From Liquorilactobacillus oeni DSM 19972 (GTDB lineage Bacteria; Bacillota; Bacilli; Lactobacillales; Lactobacillaceae): DNA of 64,000 nucleotides. Shown here in pieces: positions 17,607-26,512 of this stretch; the stretch's first letter is position 1, and each line of letters starts with the position of its first letter. The translations under genes were made by a program, and so were the position numbers. The notes under the pieces were generated by a model. It had not been told where the DNA came from. It worked only from the letters and a program-made list of their open reading frames with translations, and made no database searches. The stretch spans positions 301,336 to 365,335 of the forward strand of contig NZ_AZEH01000039.1 of the NCBI RefSeq assembly GCF_001436275.1, given 5' to 3'.

Positions 17607-18560
17607 TTAAGGAAGATCATTGCCAGCAGCAAAATAAACGTCATACCATTCTTGTTTAGTCAGTTCAACGTCAGCACCTGCTGCACTGTCTTTGATATGC
17701 GCCGGTGTCATTGTTCCTAAAACAACTTGAATATTTGCCGGATGTCTCAGAATCCATGCAGTTGCAATCGCATTCTTTGAAACTTGATACTTAGCTGCTA
17801 ATTTCTGCATTTCTTTATTCAATTCAGGAAATTTAGGACTATCAATAAAAGTTCCATCGAAATAACCATATTGAAAAGGTGACCATGCCTGAATTGTTAT
17901 TTTTTTACGCCGGGCAAATTCTAAAATACCGCCGTCATGATCTATGCTGCGCTCGTCTTGCATATTAGTATGGATACCAAAATCAATCATCCCAGTATGC
18001 ATAATACTGAATTGCAGCTGATTTATTAATAATTTTTGACTAACAGCTTCCTGCACCAATTCATATTGCTGCGGATTAAAATTTGAGACCCCAAAATGTC
18101 TAACTTTACCGCTGCGTTGAAGCACATCAAAAGCTTCAGCAATTTCTTCAGGCTCCATTAACGGATCAGGACGATGAAGCAAGAAAGCATCTAGATAGTC
18201 AATTCCCATTCTTTCTAAGATACCATCAACAGCTTCGAGAAGATGCTTCTTGGAAAAGTCATAGCGTTTGCCAAAAACATAACTGCCGTGACTACGTTTA
18301 GGATCAAGGATTATGCCGCCTTTTGACTGAATATAAAGCCGATCGCGACTAATTCCTGATTTTTTCAAAGCCTCTTTGAAAACCTGTTCAGATTTCCCCG
18401 TTCCATAAATATCTGCAGAATCAATGTAATTGATCCCAGCATCATAAGCAGTCTTTAAACTTTCAGCTGCTTTTTCAACACTCAAGGCTTCCATCCGCAT
18501 TATTCCTAATGCAACAGCCGAAACCGTAAAGTTTGTATCCCCTATTCTTATTTTTTTCAT
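17607..18560 (-). CDS. aldo/keto reductase
   Basis: A 317-aa NADPH-dependent (alpha/beta)8-barrel reductase of the YdhF/oxidoreductase-like AKR group. The catalytic tetrad is Asp47, Tyr52 (IDSADIYG), Lys80 (QSKGG) and His129 (FLLHRPDP). SNFNPQQ and the C-terminal cofactor loop VVLGTMTPAHI are present. GGAGG precedes the ATG. It is cytosolic and reduces carbonyls to alcohols; the substrate is not predictable. It is monocistronic, or partly read into the DHA2 gene through the terminator at 17404. Confidence 0.92.
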   Translation of the reverse strand: MKKIRIGDTNFTVSAVALGIMRMEALSVEKAAESLKTAYDAGINYIDSADIYGTGKSEQVFKEALKKSGISRDRLYIQSKGGIILDPKRSHGSYVFGKRYDFSKKHLLEAVDGILERMGIDYLDAFLLHRPDPLMEPEEIAEAFDVLQRSGKVRHFGVSNFNPQQYELVQEAVSQKLLINQLQFSIMHTGMIDFGIHTNMQDERSIDHDGGILEFARRKKITIQAWSPFQYGYFDGTFIDSPKFPELNKEMQKLAAKYQVSKNAIATAWILRHPANIQVVLGTMTPAHIKDSAAGADVELTKQEWYDVYFAAGNDLP

Positions 18561-18861
18561 TTAAAAACCTCCAAATATACAAATTTAAGAACTGTACACT
18601 TAAATCTTATCACTGCCGGCAAATATTCATAAATATATTGACTGCAAGACTGATCAAATCACAATTTCTGAATACAATTTTTTGAATTGGAATTCAGCTG
18701 TCTTATTTAATCTATAAGCTTCGTGGCCTTTGAATAAAAGCTGTATTTATCAGATCTATCTTTACTCTTCATGCGGTATAATAAAAAAGACTGAGAATCA
18801 CAGTTATTGATTTTAAAATAAATTATCAGACTAAAACAACGTCTGAAAGAAAGGGATTTAA
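18561..18861. other. 301-bp region between divergent genes; decarboxylase promoter
   Basis: It holds a TATAAT at 18777-18782 (preceded by GCGG, with no strong -35) that could serve the decarboxylase, and a small hairpin TCAGAC-N9-GTCTGA (18826-18846) immediately before the AAAGAAAGGG ribosome binding site. Nothing else is recognisable. Confidence 0.45.
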
Positions 18862-20973
18862 ATGAATTATTTGAAAATTGCTGCTCCCCAAGCTTTATGG
18901 GAATACTTGCCTGATAATTGGGGAAAAACAACTTTGAACAAAAAGACCTCGGCAGCATGTTTAGCAGCCATTGTTATTTCTAGAAATAATAAAGATCAGC
19001 TGCAGCAAGCAGAAGAACTCCGTCAGAGGTCCGGCTTAAAGCTACCAATCATTCAAATTAGTGATTCAAAAACAACTCAATCAATTAAAAAAGAAATTGC
19101 TCAATCAGCTGATGAATATCAAAACAAGAATGTCCCAGCTTTTTTACTGGATTTATTTGACTTTGCTCAAAAACACCCTGTTAGTTTTACCACTCCAGGT
19201 CATCATAATGGCAGTTTCTATGCAAAACATCCGGCTGGTGAAGTCTTCAAAGAATTTTTAGGAGATAACTTATTTTATGCTGATACCAGCGATACGGTAC
19301 CTCAATTAGGAGATACTATGACTCATAATGGTTCGCCGCTGACAGCTGAACAACTTGCTGCAAAAGCTTATCACGCTGATAAAGTGTATTTTTGTACTAA
19401 TGGCACAACCAGTGCCAACACAATTTGTGCCAGTGCCTTATTAACCCCGGAAGATTTAGTTTTGTTTGATCGCAACAACCATAAGTCACTCTATAATAGC
19501 GCATTGCTGGAAAACGGTGCAATTCCAGTCTACTTGCCGGCTGATCGCAATGCTTTAGGCTTGATCGGTGAAACAGACCCTACTGCTTTTGACGAACAAA
19601 AATTAAGGCAGGAAATTTTTAAAAAGGCTCCACTAAAAGCTCATGCAAAACGCCCATTTCGACTAGCTGTTTTGCAGTTAGAAACCTATGATGGCGTTTT
19701 TTACAATGCAGCTTGGATTTTGAAAAAAATCGGTCACTTGTGTGATTACATTCTTTTTGATTGTGCCTGGGGCGGCTATGAACAGTTTTCACCATTATTG
19801 TCTGGACTATCCCCACTAAATCAACAATATCAGCCAACGGACCCCGGTATTCTGGTTACACAGTCGATTCATAAACAACAAGCCGGTATGGGGCAAGTAT
19901 CTCAGATCCTGAAAAAAGACCGGCATCTTAAGGGACAACCACGTTATGTAGACCATAAACACTTCAATAATGCTTATTTGAAACACGTTACCTCAAGTTA
20001 TTCTTATCCGCTATATGCTTCACTCACTGTCAATGCGACAATGGCTGCAGATAAAACAGCACAAAAGCAGTGGTGGCAAGAACTCCTAGCAGATAGCATT
20101 GAGTTTCGCAAAAAATTGCTAAAGCGCTCAAAACTATTCAGACCCTGGCTGCCGCGGAGTATCAACGGAAAAAAATGGCAGAATATTACGCTTGCACAGC
20201 TTGTTTCGGACCCAGCCCTCTGGAACTTTTGTCCTAAAGATAATTGGCACGGTTTTGGTAAGGTAGCTGAGAACCAAGTACGTTTGGATCCGTTCAAATT
20301 AACGATTATTACTCCGGGAATCGATCAGCAAAATCAATCGTATGAAACAACCGGTATTCCTGGAGCAGTAGTTGCAGAATTTTTAATGGAGAATGGCATC
20401 ATCCGCGGCAAAGATGATTTAAACTCGTTGCTGTTTCTTTTAACTCCAGGAAACGGGGAAAAAGAGCTGACACTGCTTTTGCAAACTTTATTAAAATTTG
20501 AACACTTATATCTAGAAAATGCATCCCTAAGTGAAGTATTGCCAAAGCTTTATCAGCGGCAACAACAACGTTATGAAGATTATACTATTGATCAGCTGTG
20601 TCAGCAGATGCACGAATACTATCGTGACCACCAGACTTTTAAATTACAGCGTCAGTTATTTCAAGCGCCAGTCTTTAACAATAACTACCAGATGAGACCG
20701 CAACAAGCTGAATTTGCTTTTCGCCGCAACCAAGGAAAATTAGTGGATTTAAAACAAGCTGTGGGAAAAATTGCTCTAGAAGGTGCTTTGCCATATCCGC
20801 CTGGAGTTTTTGTGGTTGCACCCGGTGAAAAATGGACAGTAGAAGCAGTAAACTATTTTGAAACTCTTTTAGGCGCTGCAGCTGAATTTCCAGGATTTGA
20901 ACCTGAAATCCAAGGAGTCTATTATCAGCTCCACCAAGAAAATTTTACAGCTCAGGTAATAGTTCTAAATTAA
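18862..20973 (+). CDS. fold-type-I ornithine/lysine/arginine decarboxylase
   Basis: A 703-aa pyridoxal-phosphate enzyme of the group III (Orn/Lys/Arg) decarboxylases. The N-terminal wing domain (about residues 1-90) is followed by the PLP domain: TTPGHHNGSFY near 110-120, CTNGTTSAN near 178-186, DCAWGG near 300 and the Schiff-base lysine in SIHKQQAGM (Lys338). Length and sequence most resemble the inducible ornithine decarboxylase of Lactobacillus 30a; lysine or arginine cannot be excluded. These enzymes consume a proton and give cells acid resistance. No amino-acid/polyamine antiporter gene adjoins it, unlike most decarboxylation systems. Confidence 0.9.
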   Translation: MNYLKIAAPQALWEYLPDNWGKTTLNKKTSAACLAAIVISRNNKDQLQQAEELRQRSGLKLPIIQISDSKTTQSIKKEIAQSADEYQNKNVPAFLLDLFDFAQKHPVSFTTPGHHNGSFYAKHPAGEVFKEFLGDNLFYADTSDTVPQLGDTMTHNGSPLTAEQLAAKAYHADKVYFCTNGTTSANTICASALLTPEDLVLFDRNNHKSLYNSALLENGAIPVYLPADRNALGLIGETDPTAFDEQKLRQEIFKKAPLKAHAKRPFRLAVLQLETYDGVFYNAAWILKKIGHLCDYILFDCAWGGYEQFSPLLSGLSPLNQQYQPTDPGILVTQSIHKQQAGMGQVSQILKKDRHLKGQPRYVDHKHFNNAYLKHVTSSYSYPLYASLTVNATMAADKTAQKQWWQELLADSIEFRKKLLKRSKLFRPWLPRSINGKKWQNITLAQLVSDPALWNFCPKDNWHGFGKVAENQVRLDPFKLTIITPGIDQQNQSYETTGIPGAVVAEFLMENGIIRGKDDLNSLLFLLTPGNGEKELTLLLQTLLKFEHLYLENASLSEVLPKLYQRQQQRYEDYTIDQLCQQMHEYYRDHQTFKLQRQLFQAPVFNNNYQMRPQQAEFAFRRNQGKLVDLKQAVGKIALEGALPYPPGVFVVAPGEKWTVEAVNYFETLLGAAAEFPGFEPEIQGVYYQLHQENFTAQVIVLN

Positions 20974-20976
20974 TTT

Positions 20977-21029
20977 TAAAAAGCCTTAGATCAAACAGTA
21001 ATTAAACTGCTGGTTTGAGGCCCTTTTTA
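20977..21029 (+). terminator. intrinsic terminator of the decarboxylase
   Basis: AAAAAGCCTTAGATCAAACAG pairs with CTG-(CT)-GGTTTGAGGCC and ends in CTTTTTAT. It begins 4 nt after the stop. Confidence 0.9.
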
Positions 21030-21040
21030 TCGTGCTGTTT

Positions 21041-21345
21041 TTATGACGGGTTAAAGTACTCTCTCATAGCCTGAGCAGTCCAGGTGTTGTCGGGTTTCAT
21101 TAACATCTTCGGCGCACCTTCAAAAATAATTTTCCCGCCGTGAGCCCCCGCATAAGGTCCCCATATCAATCAGCCAATCTGCCCTCACCACGCGCAGGTT
21201 ATGTTCTATTACAATCACAGTCAAGCCCATGGTTGGTGGTTAATTTTTTTAAAAGATCGATTAGATTTTAAATGTTGCTCTCATGCAAACCATTTGTCGG
21301 TTCATCTAAAACTAATAGATTGCTATTTCTATAATAAGCTGCATA
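21041..21345 (-). pseudogene. C-terminal remnant of a UvrA-like ABC ATPase
   Basis: Read right to left: SNLLVLDEPTNGLHESNI, a TAA, NLIDLLKKL, a frameshift, LTVIVIEHNLRVVRADWLIDMG, a second frameshift, then PYAGAHGGKIIFEGAPKML to a stop at 21041. This is the Walker B/H-loop end of UvrA-type proteins of the drug-resistance (UvrA2/DrrC-like) branch. All N-terminal sequence is gone, replaced by the MarR remnant on the other strand. Confidence 0.8.
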
Positions 21346-21361
21346 GATACCTTGCATTTGA

Positions 21362-21684
21362 GAATACGAAGAAAATTCAGGACATTTATTACGGTACGCT
21401 CAAACTCAAATGAATGAGGTTATTAAAAATATTTCTGTTACCGACTCGGATATTATTCAAGTGATTTTTGCACGCCTGAATTGAAGCTTAAAGAATTAGT
21501 AGAAGCCACCTATTTTCCTCAAGGAACAGTTTCGAAAATAGTTAATCGGCTTGTGAAAAAAAACTTAGTAAAGAAATATCATCGAACTGATAACAAAAAA
21601 GAGATGTGTCTGGAACGGACCGCTGATGGTCAACTTCTGGCGCATCTGCATGCTCAGTATCATAAGGAAAAAACGGAAATTTAA
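21362..21684 (+). pseudogene. MarR-family regulator remnant
   Basis: GHLLRYAQTQMNEVIKNISV reads from 21362; after a shift near 21475 the frame continues PELKLKELVEATYFPQGTVSKIV...KKYHRTDNKKEMCLERTADG. The winged helix is recognisable, but the initiation region and some of the dimerisation helices are missing. It probably once controlled the adjacent UvrA-like gene. Confidence 0.72.
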
Positions 21685-21789
21685 ACGAATTAGGTACCTT
21701 TTTTGCTAATAATAACTTAAAAAGTTTGCAGAGATGCTTAAAAAATTAATGAACTTCGTGAAAAATAATTATTGAATCATCTTTACTCA

Positions 21790-21907
21790 TCTTGACTATT
21801 AAAGCACGTTAATGCGGCTATTGCAGAATTAAACAGGGACTGAATCGGAAGTTAACTTTTGACTCAGTCCCTGTTTATTTTTGTTGTCTTGCAATAACCG
21901 CATTAAC
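21790..21907. repeat. nested palindromic terminator element (dispersed repeat family)
   Basis: The outer arms GTTAATGCGGCTATTGCA (21808-21825) and TGCAATAACCGCATTAAC (21890-21907) pair at 17 of 18 positions. Nested inside, AAACAGGGACTGA (21831-21843) pairs perfectly with TCAGTCCCTGTTT (21864-21876). It begins with TTGACTATTAAAGCACGTTAAT, the shared family motif. It ends leftward transcription of the MFS gene at 21932. Confidence 0.85.
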
Positions 21908-21931
21908 TTACATTGAATTTAATGATAATTT

Positions 21932-23128
21932 TCAAAAGAGTTTACTTTTCCTTTTAAAGAACAGCATCAAAGCAAAAAATGTTACTTGAATAATCCCTAA
22001 AATCACATAGGTCCACTGCTGCCAGTAGCTAATAAAAAAACCGAAGATGAAGCTGCCTATCGGCTGCACACCATCAAAAAATAAGAAGACTAATCCAAAA
22101 ATTCTTCCCAAAAAAGAAATTGCGGTTTCATTTTGAATGAATGTTGTAATGCTGCCAAAGAATCTGGCTTGGAAAACACCATAGACAAAAGCAATCAAAA
22201 ACCAGCCCGGGGCAGTGAGAAAACTGCCACACGTAATAAGTACCAGACCATAGAAAAGCTGTTCCCAATATATTGTTTTAGGTGTTACTTCTCTTTTTTG
22301 CAGTGTCAACCACAACCCCCCTAACAAACCTCCCACGGCTGAAACTATGAGAAAGATGCTATAGTTTGCCGAATGACCGCCAAAAAAGTGATTGGCGATG
22401 AATGGCGTGGTCAACAAAAAACCTGCATAACAGAAATTAAAGATTCCCATTACCAACATATAAATTAACAAGTTCTGATGATTTTTGACATATTTGAGGC
22501 CGATTAGCGTACTGGCAACAGCTGACTCTTTCTTTTTCCCCTGCTGTTTTTTTGTTGAATAAGGGATTAGTAAGTTCAGTAAAAGAGCACTGATGTAGGA
22601 AAAAGCGTTAATCAGCAAAAAGTTGCTGAAATTAATCCCTTTGACTGCTAATAATGCACCGCCAACAAGCGGCGCCCCAACATTAGCCAAATTAAAAATA
22701 GTATTAGCTAACGCATTAAATTTTTGTAGTTGTGTCTTTGCTACTACTTCAGGAGTAATTGCTTTTGCTGCTGGATAATTCAACGCAAGCATTAGATTAA
22801 GTACAAAGGTTATTAAGATCAACATCGCGATCTGCGGATCATGATTATTAATATAGAAGCTGCCTGTAAAGCACATTAATGTGGAAATAACGTCAGTCCA
22901 GATTAAAACCTGTTTGCGATTATGCTGATCAACTAGTAAGCCGACCATGAAATCACCTAGAAGAAATGCCAGTCCTCCCAGACCTTCAATCAAGCCCAGC
23001 AACCGAGTATTTCCTGTCGCTCTGACCACCAGCCAATTAAGGCCCAGAACATAAATAGCAGATCCCAGTTGTGAGGCAAACGGGCTGAATATAAGCGAAA
23101 AATATGTTTTTCTTGTTTTATTTACCAT
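21932..23128 (-). CDS. MFS transporter (MefA/EntS-like)
   Basis: A 398-aa, 12-segment major facilitator. The motif A region reads GDFMVGLLVDQHNRKQVLIWTD. Segment 1 begins FSLIFSPFASQLGSAIYVLG and the C-terminus has FLGRIFGLVFLFFDGVQPIGS. It probably exports a hydrophobic compound; the substrate is unknown. No clear Shine-Dalgarno sequence precedes the ATG, unusual for this window. It ends in the nested palindrome at 21808-21907. Confidence 0.85.
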   Translation of the reverse strand: MVNKTRKTYFSLIFSPFASQLGSAIYVLGLNWLVVRATGNTRLLGLIEGLGGLAFLLGDFMVGLLVDQHNRKQVLIWTDVISTLMCFTGSFYINNHDPQIAMLILITFVLNLMLALNYPAAKAITPEVVAKTQLQKFNALANTIFNLANVGAPLVGGALLAVKGINFSNFLLINAFSYISALLLNLLIPYSTKKQQGKKKESAVASTLIGLKYVKNHQNLLIYMLVMGIFNFCYAGFLLTTPFIANHFFGGHSANYSIFLIVSAVGGLLGGLWLTLQKREVTPKTIYWEQLFYGLVLITCGSFLTAPGWFLIAFVYGVFQARFFGSITTFIQNETAISFLGRIFGLVFLFFDGVQPIGSFIFGFFISYWQQWTYVILGIIQVTFFALMLFFKRKSKLF

Positions 23129-23300
23129 AATAAATTAGACTACTATAATTACGTAAAAAATTCAACTATATTATTGTTTTCTAATCATTAATCAAAAAAT
23201 AATTTGTTTTCACAATACATCGGTTGATAAATCCATGAGTAAACGTTAAATTTTGGAATATAATTTACATGTTAGTTTTAAACATAAAGGAGTTTTTTTA

Positions 23301-23963
23301 GTGAACGACAAGTTGACTATAAAAACTGCCGTAAAAGAAACTCTTCTAACCATATTTGGTTACATAAGCATTGGAATCGCTTTTGGTATTGTTGGAAGAG
23401 CTTCCGGACTTACATCAGTTGAGATATTTTTAATGTTTCTCATCACATATGCTGGATCAACACAGTTTATTATTATCAGTTTACTGTTAAGTCATAGTAC
23501 CTTTTTATTAATCATTTTCTCAACATTTCTGGTAAATTCAAGGATAATTTTAATTAGTATGACAGTTGTACCTTTCTTTAGAAACAAATCACTTGCAAAA
23601 AATATTTTGCTGGGTTCTTTCTTAACAGATGAAAGTTTTGCTCTTAGTATGAATAAAATTAATTATATTGATCATGGATGGGGCTTTGCTTCTCTTGCCA
23701 GTGCTTTAGCAGGAGCTTTTGACAAATCCACGCAAGTACGGTTTGAAGTTTACACTGGTAGCAATGTTCGAAGGCTTGCTTTACCTTCAAATAATCGCTG
23801 ACAGGTCTATCCAAATCAAGCTTCAATTAATTGTTGTCTTTTTCGTACTTGCACTTATTTACTTAGGCTTGGTTCTTTCCTTATACCGGCTAATATACTG
23901 ATTCTTTTAGTGACACCGTTAGGTTTCGGATTTGGAGTAGTGATTAAACCTACCTTCTTTTAA
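23301..23963 (+). pseudogene. AzlC-family branched-chain amino-acid exporter subunit, frameshifted
   Basis: The GTG at 23301 is set by AAAGGAG 8 nt upstream. Frame 1 gives the AzlC N-terminal two-thirds (GYISIGIAFGIVGRASGLTSVE, then MFLITYAGSTQFI). Around 23710-23730 it shifts, with some sequence lost, to KYGLKFTLVAMFEGLLYLQIIADR. It shifts again near 23880 to the usual C-terminus (ANILILLVTPLGFGFGVVIK). Two frameshifts make it inactive. The partner azlD is not present downstream. Confidence 0.8.
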
Positions 23964-24128
23964 CTATGTTTTATTGATTATTTTGAACTGTGCATTAGTA
24001 ACATAGCTTTCCAGAGTACTTCCATTCATTATTTTAAAAAAATTTAGGCTGCCCGCCTTATTAACAGATTTTTTAAACTTTGACCCAATTATTATGTCGG
24101 TTTTTTGGTTGAAGATTTGATTAATAGT

Positions 24129-24186
24129 AAAAAAGTATTTAAACTGCTAGTTAAAAGTCTGAAAGCACAGTTTAAGTACTTTTTAT
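24129..24186. terminator. bidirectional intrinsic terminator
   Basis: AAAAAGTATTTAAACTG and CAGTTTAAGTACTTTTT pair around a ~22-nt loop with A and T tracts. It lies between the AzlC remnant and the convergent HTH gene. The ~165 bp to its left hold nothing recognisable. Confidence 0.8.
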
Positions 24187-24192
24187 ATTATA

Positions 24193-24837
24193 TTAATTCC
24201 CATTATTCTCTTCAACCCAGCGCGTCATCATCAGATTAACCTCATGCTTATTTTTCCCCTGATCTTCTTTTTCAGCTTTAGTAGCCAATACTAAAAAGTC
24301 GCGCCAAAGCCGCATATCAGCTTCTGGAGATAATCTTAAACGATTATCCATAAATGAGCTTTTTGTAAATTCAAGCGGCTTGTTATCTTTTTTTTCATCA
24401 TATTTCTTTATATTTTTCTGTAGGGCGGCCAGAAATTGGTTATTGCGGTATAAAACTAACTGGGTAATTTCATTTAAATGACCAGCCGTCCATTCAGGCG
24501 AGATATTTAGCTCTTCTCCCCTTTCCAGCTCTTCTGTGAGTTCATCATCAGGGAAACCGAATTCTCTTAGTCTACGTACAGAAGCTTTTCCTACCAGTTT
24601 TTCACTAGAATAGTAGTATTCATCCAAATTCTTAACTTTCTCTTGTCTGACAATTTCTAGCAAACCTGCATCTGTCATCTTATTAATCGTGTAGTACAAT
24701 TGGCTGACCGGCAGTTTAACTGCTTTGGCAATTTCTTTTGTTGTCATTCCCCGGTTATTGCTTGCAGCTGTTAGAATCCGATTTACTTTTTCATCAGCCA
24801 TTAATTTAGCTAAGTTTGCAATTTTTTTATTCTGCAT
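24193..24837 (-). CDS. ArsR-like helix-turn-helix regulator
   Basis: A 214-aa protein. The N-terminal winged helix-turn-helix (about residues 10-75: NRILTAASNNRGMTTKEIAKAVKLPVSQLYYTINKM, TDAGLLEIVRQEK) is followed by a charged helical C-terminal domain seen in exporter regulators of lactobacilli. The ATG at 24837 was chosen because GAGGTGG lies 6 nt upstream; an ATG 15 nt further out overlaps that site. It is divergent from the MFS gene at 24942 across ~104 bp holding a promoter with a 12-bp palindrome, so it probably represses that exporter. Confidence 0.8.
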   Translation of the reverse strand: MQNKKIANLAKLMADEKVNRILTAASNNRGMTTKEIAKAVKLPVSQLYYTINKMTDAGLLEIVRQEKVKNLDEYYYSSEKLVGKASVRRLREFGFPDDELTEELERGEELNISPEWTAGHLNEITQLVLYRNNQFLAALQKNIKKYDEKKDNKPLEFTKSSFMDNRLRLSPEADMRLWRDFLVLATKAEKEDQGKNKHEVNLMMTRWVEENNGN

Positions 24838-24869
24838 GCATGTCCACCTCATAAAATCATCTTAAAAGA

Positions 24870-24898
24870 TTGACAAGATTAAATCAATTGATTATATT
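24870..24898 (+). promoter_or_regulatory. promoter of the MFS gene with a palindromic operator
   Basis: TTGACA (24870-24875), 17-bp spacer, TATATT (24893-24898). The perfect 12-bp palindrome AATCAATTGATT (24882-24893) fills the spacer, the expected place for a repressor site of the divergent HTH regulator. Confidence 0.75.
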
Positions 24899-24941
24899 TT
24901 TATTAACGTTAAAATATTTTTTATCGATAAAGGTGATTAAA

Positions 24942-26186
24942 ATGAAAGCATTAAAGAATCCAGTGCCCCGCCAAATTATTAAAGTTATGGGGATCAATTT
25001 TTTTGGTAATTTCGGCAGCAATATTTTCAGCTTCGGCAGTGGGCTGTACATTCTGCATAAAACAGGTTCCGCCCTTAGTTTTAGTGGATCGCAAATTATC
25101 GGTCCCATAGTGAGCCTCTTCTTAATGCCGATTTTTGGTTATCTTGTCGATCGTTATGACCACCGTAAGATTCTCTGGTGGTCACAACTGTTGGCAATTG
25201 GAGCATTACTCTTGTTTGGGAGTTTATTCACAATTTGGCCCAAATTGTATTACACGGAATTACTAGCCTTACTGGTGATTTTACGCATCGCTGATATGAT
25301 ATTAAGTACTACTTTATCTGCCAGTATTATTCAAATTGTTCCTGCCAGCCATTTGCAAAAACTAAACTCACTGAACCAATCTGCAACCTCTTTAGCAATA
25401 ATTATCAGCCCTCTGCTTGGAGCCGTGCTTTATACGCTGCTGCCCTTTGCATGGTTTGGAATGGTGGAAGTCTTCGCAGAAATTTGTGCAATTATTCTCG
25501 TTGGACTCACTGATTTTAACTTTAATCCCCATGGAACAGCTTCTCAAAGCGAAAACCTGCTTGAAAACCTAGTAAGCGGGCTAAAATATGTGCACAGTCA
25601 GCCTTTGCTTCTTTCACTGCTTGGTATGGCAGCCTTCATCAACTTTTTTTTTGCAGCTTTAAATGTTGGACTGCCCTTTTTAATGATTAATATTTTGAAA
25701 TTTTCCAATGCACAATATAGCTGGACTGAAACTGCCTTTGCTGTTGGAATGCTTTTGTTTTCAGTCTTTCTTAGCAAAACAGCTTTAAAAATAAACCCAG
25801 TATATCTCTCGATAAATGGGGTACTGCTCTTTAGTATCATATTCATCAGTTTTTTGCTTCCAGGTTTATTAAACTGGTCTCAGACTGCCAGTCTGTTTTT
25901 CTTTATTATCGCTAATCTGCTCTCTGGAAGTTTAGTGGTACTGATTAACACTCCAATGCTGACTTTTATGCAAGAAACAATTCCTCAGCATCTGCAAGGC
26001 AGAGTTTTTGCTTTGCAAAATACTCTCAGCCAGCTTTTAATGCCAGTTGGTACATTAGTGTATGGCTTCTTATTCAGTATCCAAACTCCAGGAATTGTTT
26101 TTGCTGTTTCCGGTATCTGTTTAGCCGGGCTGATGTTATTTGATCTTGTGCTCACCCACCATTTATTGAAAGAGCCAACAACTTAA
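24942..26186 (+). CDS. MFS transporter (MefA/enterobactin-exporter-like)
   Basis: A 414-aa, 12-segment exporter starting MKALKNPVPRQIIKVMGINF. The ATG at 24942 has AAAGGTG upstream; 24 extra upstream codons overlap the promoter and are not used. Motif A is FGYLVDRYDHRKILWWSQ; the C-terminal half has QETIPQHLQGRVFALQNTLSQLLMP (broken here for length: QETIPQHLQGRVF then ALQNTLSQLL), typical of this branch. It is paired with the divergent helix-turn-helix gene. The substrate is unknown. Confidence 0.87.
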   Translation: MKALKNPVPRQIIKVMGINFFGNFGSNIFSFGSGLYILHKTGSALSFSGSQIIGPIVSLFLMPIFGYLVDRYDHRKILWWSQLLAIGALLLFGSLFTIWPKLYYTELLALLVILRIADMILSTTLSASIIQIVPASHLQKLNSLNQSATSLAIIISPLLGAVLYTLLPFAWFGMVEVFAEICAIILVGLTDFNFNPHGTASQSENLLENLVSGLKYVHSQPLLLSLLGMAAFINFFFAALNVGLPFLMINILKFSNAQYSWTETAFAVGMLLFSVFLSKTALKINPVYLSINGVLLFSIIFISFLLPGLLNWSQTASLFFFIIANLLSGSLVVLINTPMLTFMQETIPQHLQGRVFALQNTLSQLLMPVGTLVYGFLFSIQTPGIVFAVSGICLAGLMLFDLVLTHHLLKEPTT

Positions 26187-26244
26187 CAAAATCAGGGCTG
26201 AAGTACATTACTATAGAAATTATAATGCAATCCTTAAAGAGGAG

Positions 26245-26395
26245 GTGTGCCAATAGTCATTAGACTTTGAGCATTAACTGCTAATTACGAACATAGTCTG
26301 AATTTGACTATGAGTAATTTGTAGTTAAACGGAAAAGACTGACTATTGAAACACGTTAATATTAAATTACGCATTAACGTATTTTAATAGTCAGT
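26245..26395 (+). repeat. full copy 1 of the ~110-bp dispersed palindromic element plus hairpin
   Basis: The core is 26245-26354. The terminal arms GTGTGCCAATAGTC and GACTATTGAAACAC pair. Inner arms TTAACTGCTAATTAC and GTAATTTGTAGTTAA pair, and the tip is CATAGTC/GACTATG. The 3' arm can instead pair with 26372-26395 (GACTGACTATT with AATAGTCAGTC) to make a second hairpin followed by T. It lies between convergent genes and can serve as terminator for both. Confidence 0.85.
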
Positions 26396-26512
26396 CTTTG
26401 TATTCTTCTAACCATCCTAACCAAAACTTTTTCATAATCAAACCGATACTATGGTCATCATCCATTCTTAAAACTCAAAATTTACCATTCTGGATTATAA
26501 CAAATATTACAG

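Noticed and set aside
19061-19837. Open frames of 66-97 aa on both strands inside the decarboxylase
   Set aside because: No ribosome binding sites, and codon use and protein similarity belong to the decarboxylase frame; shadows.
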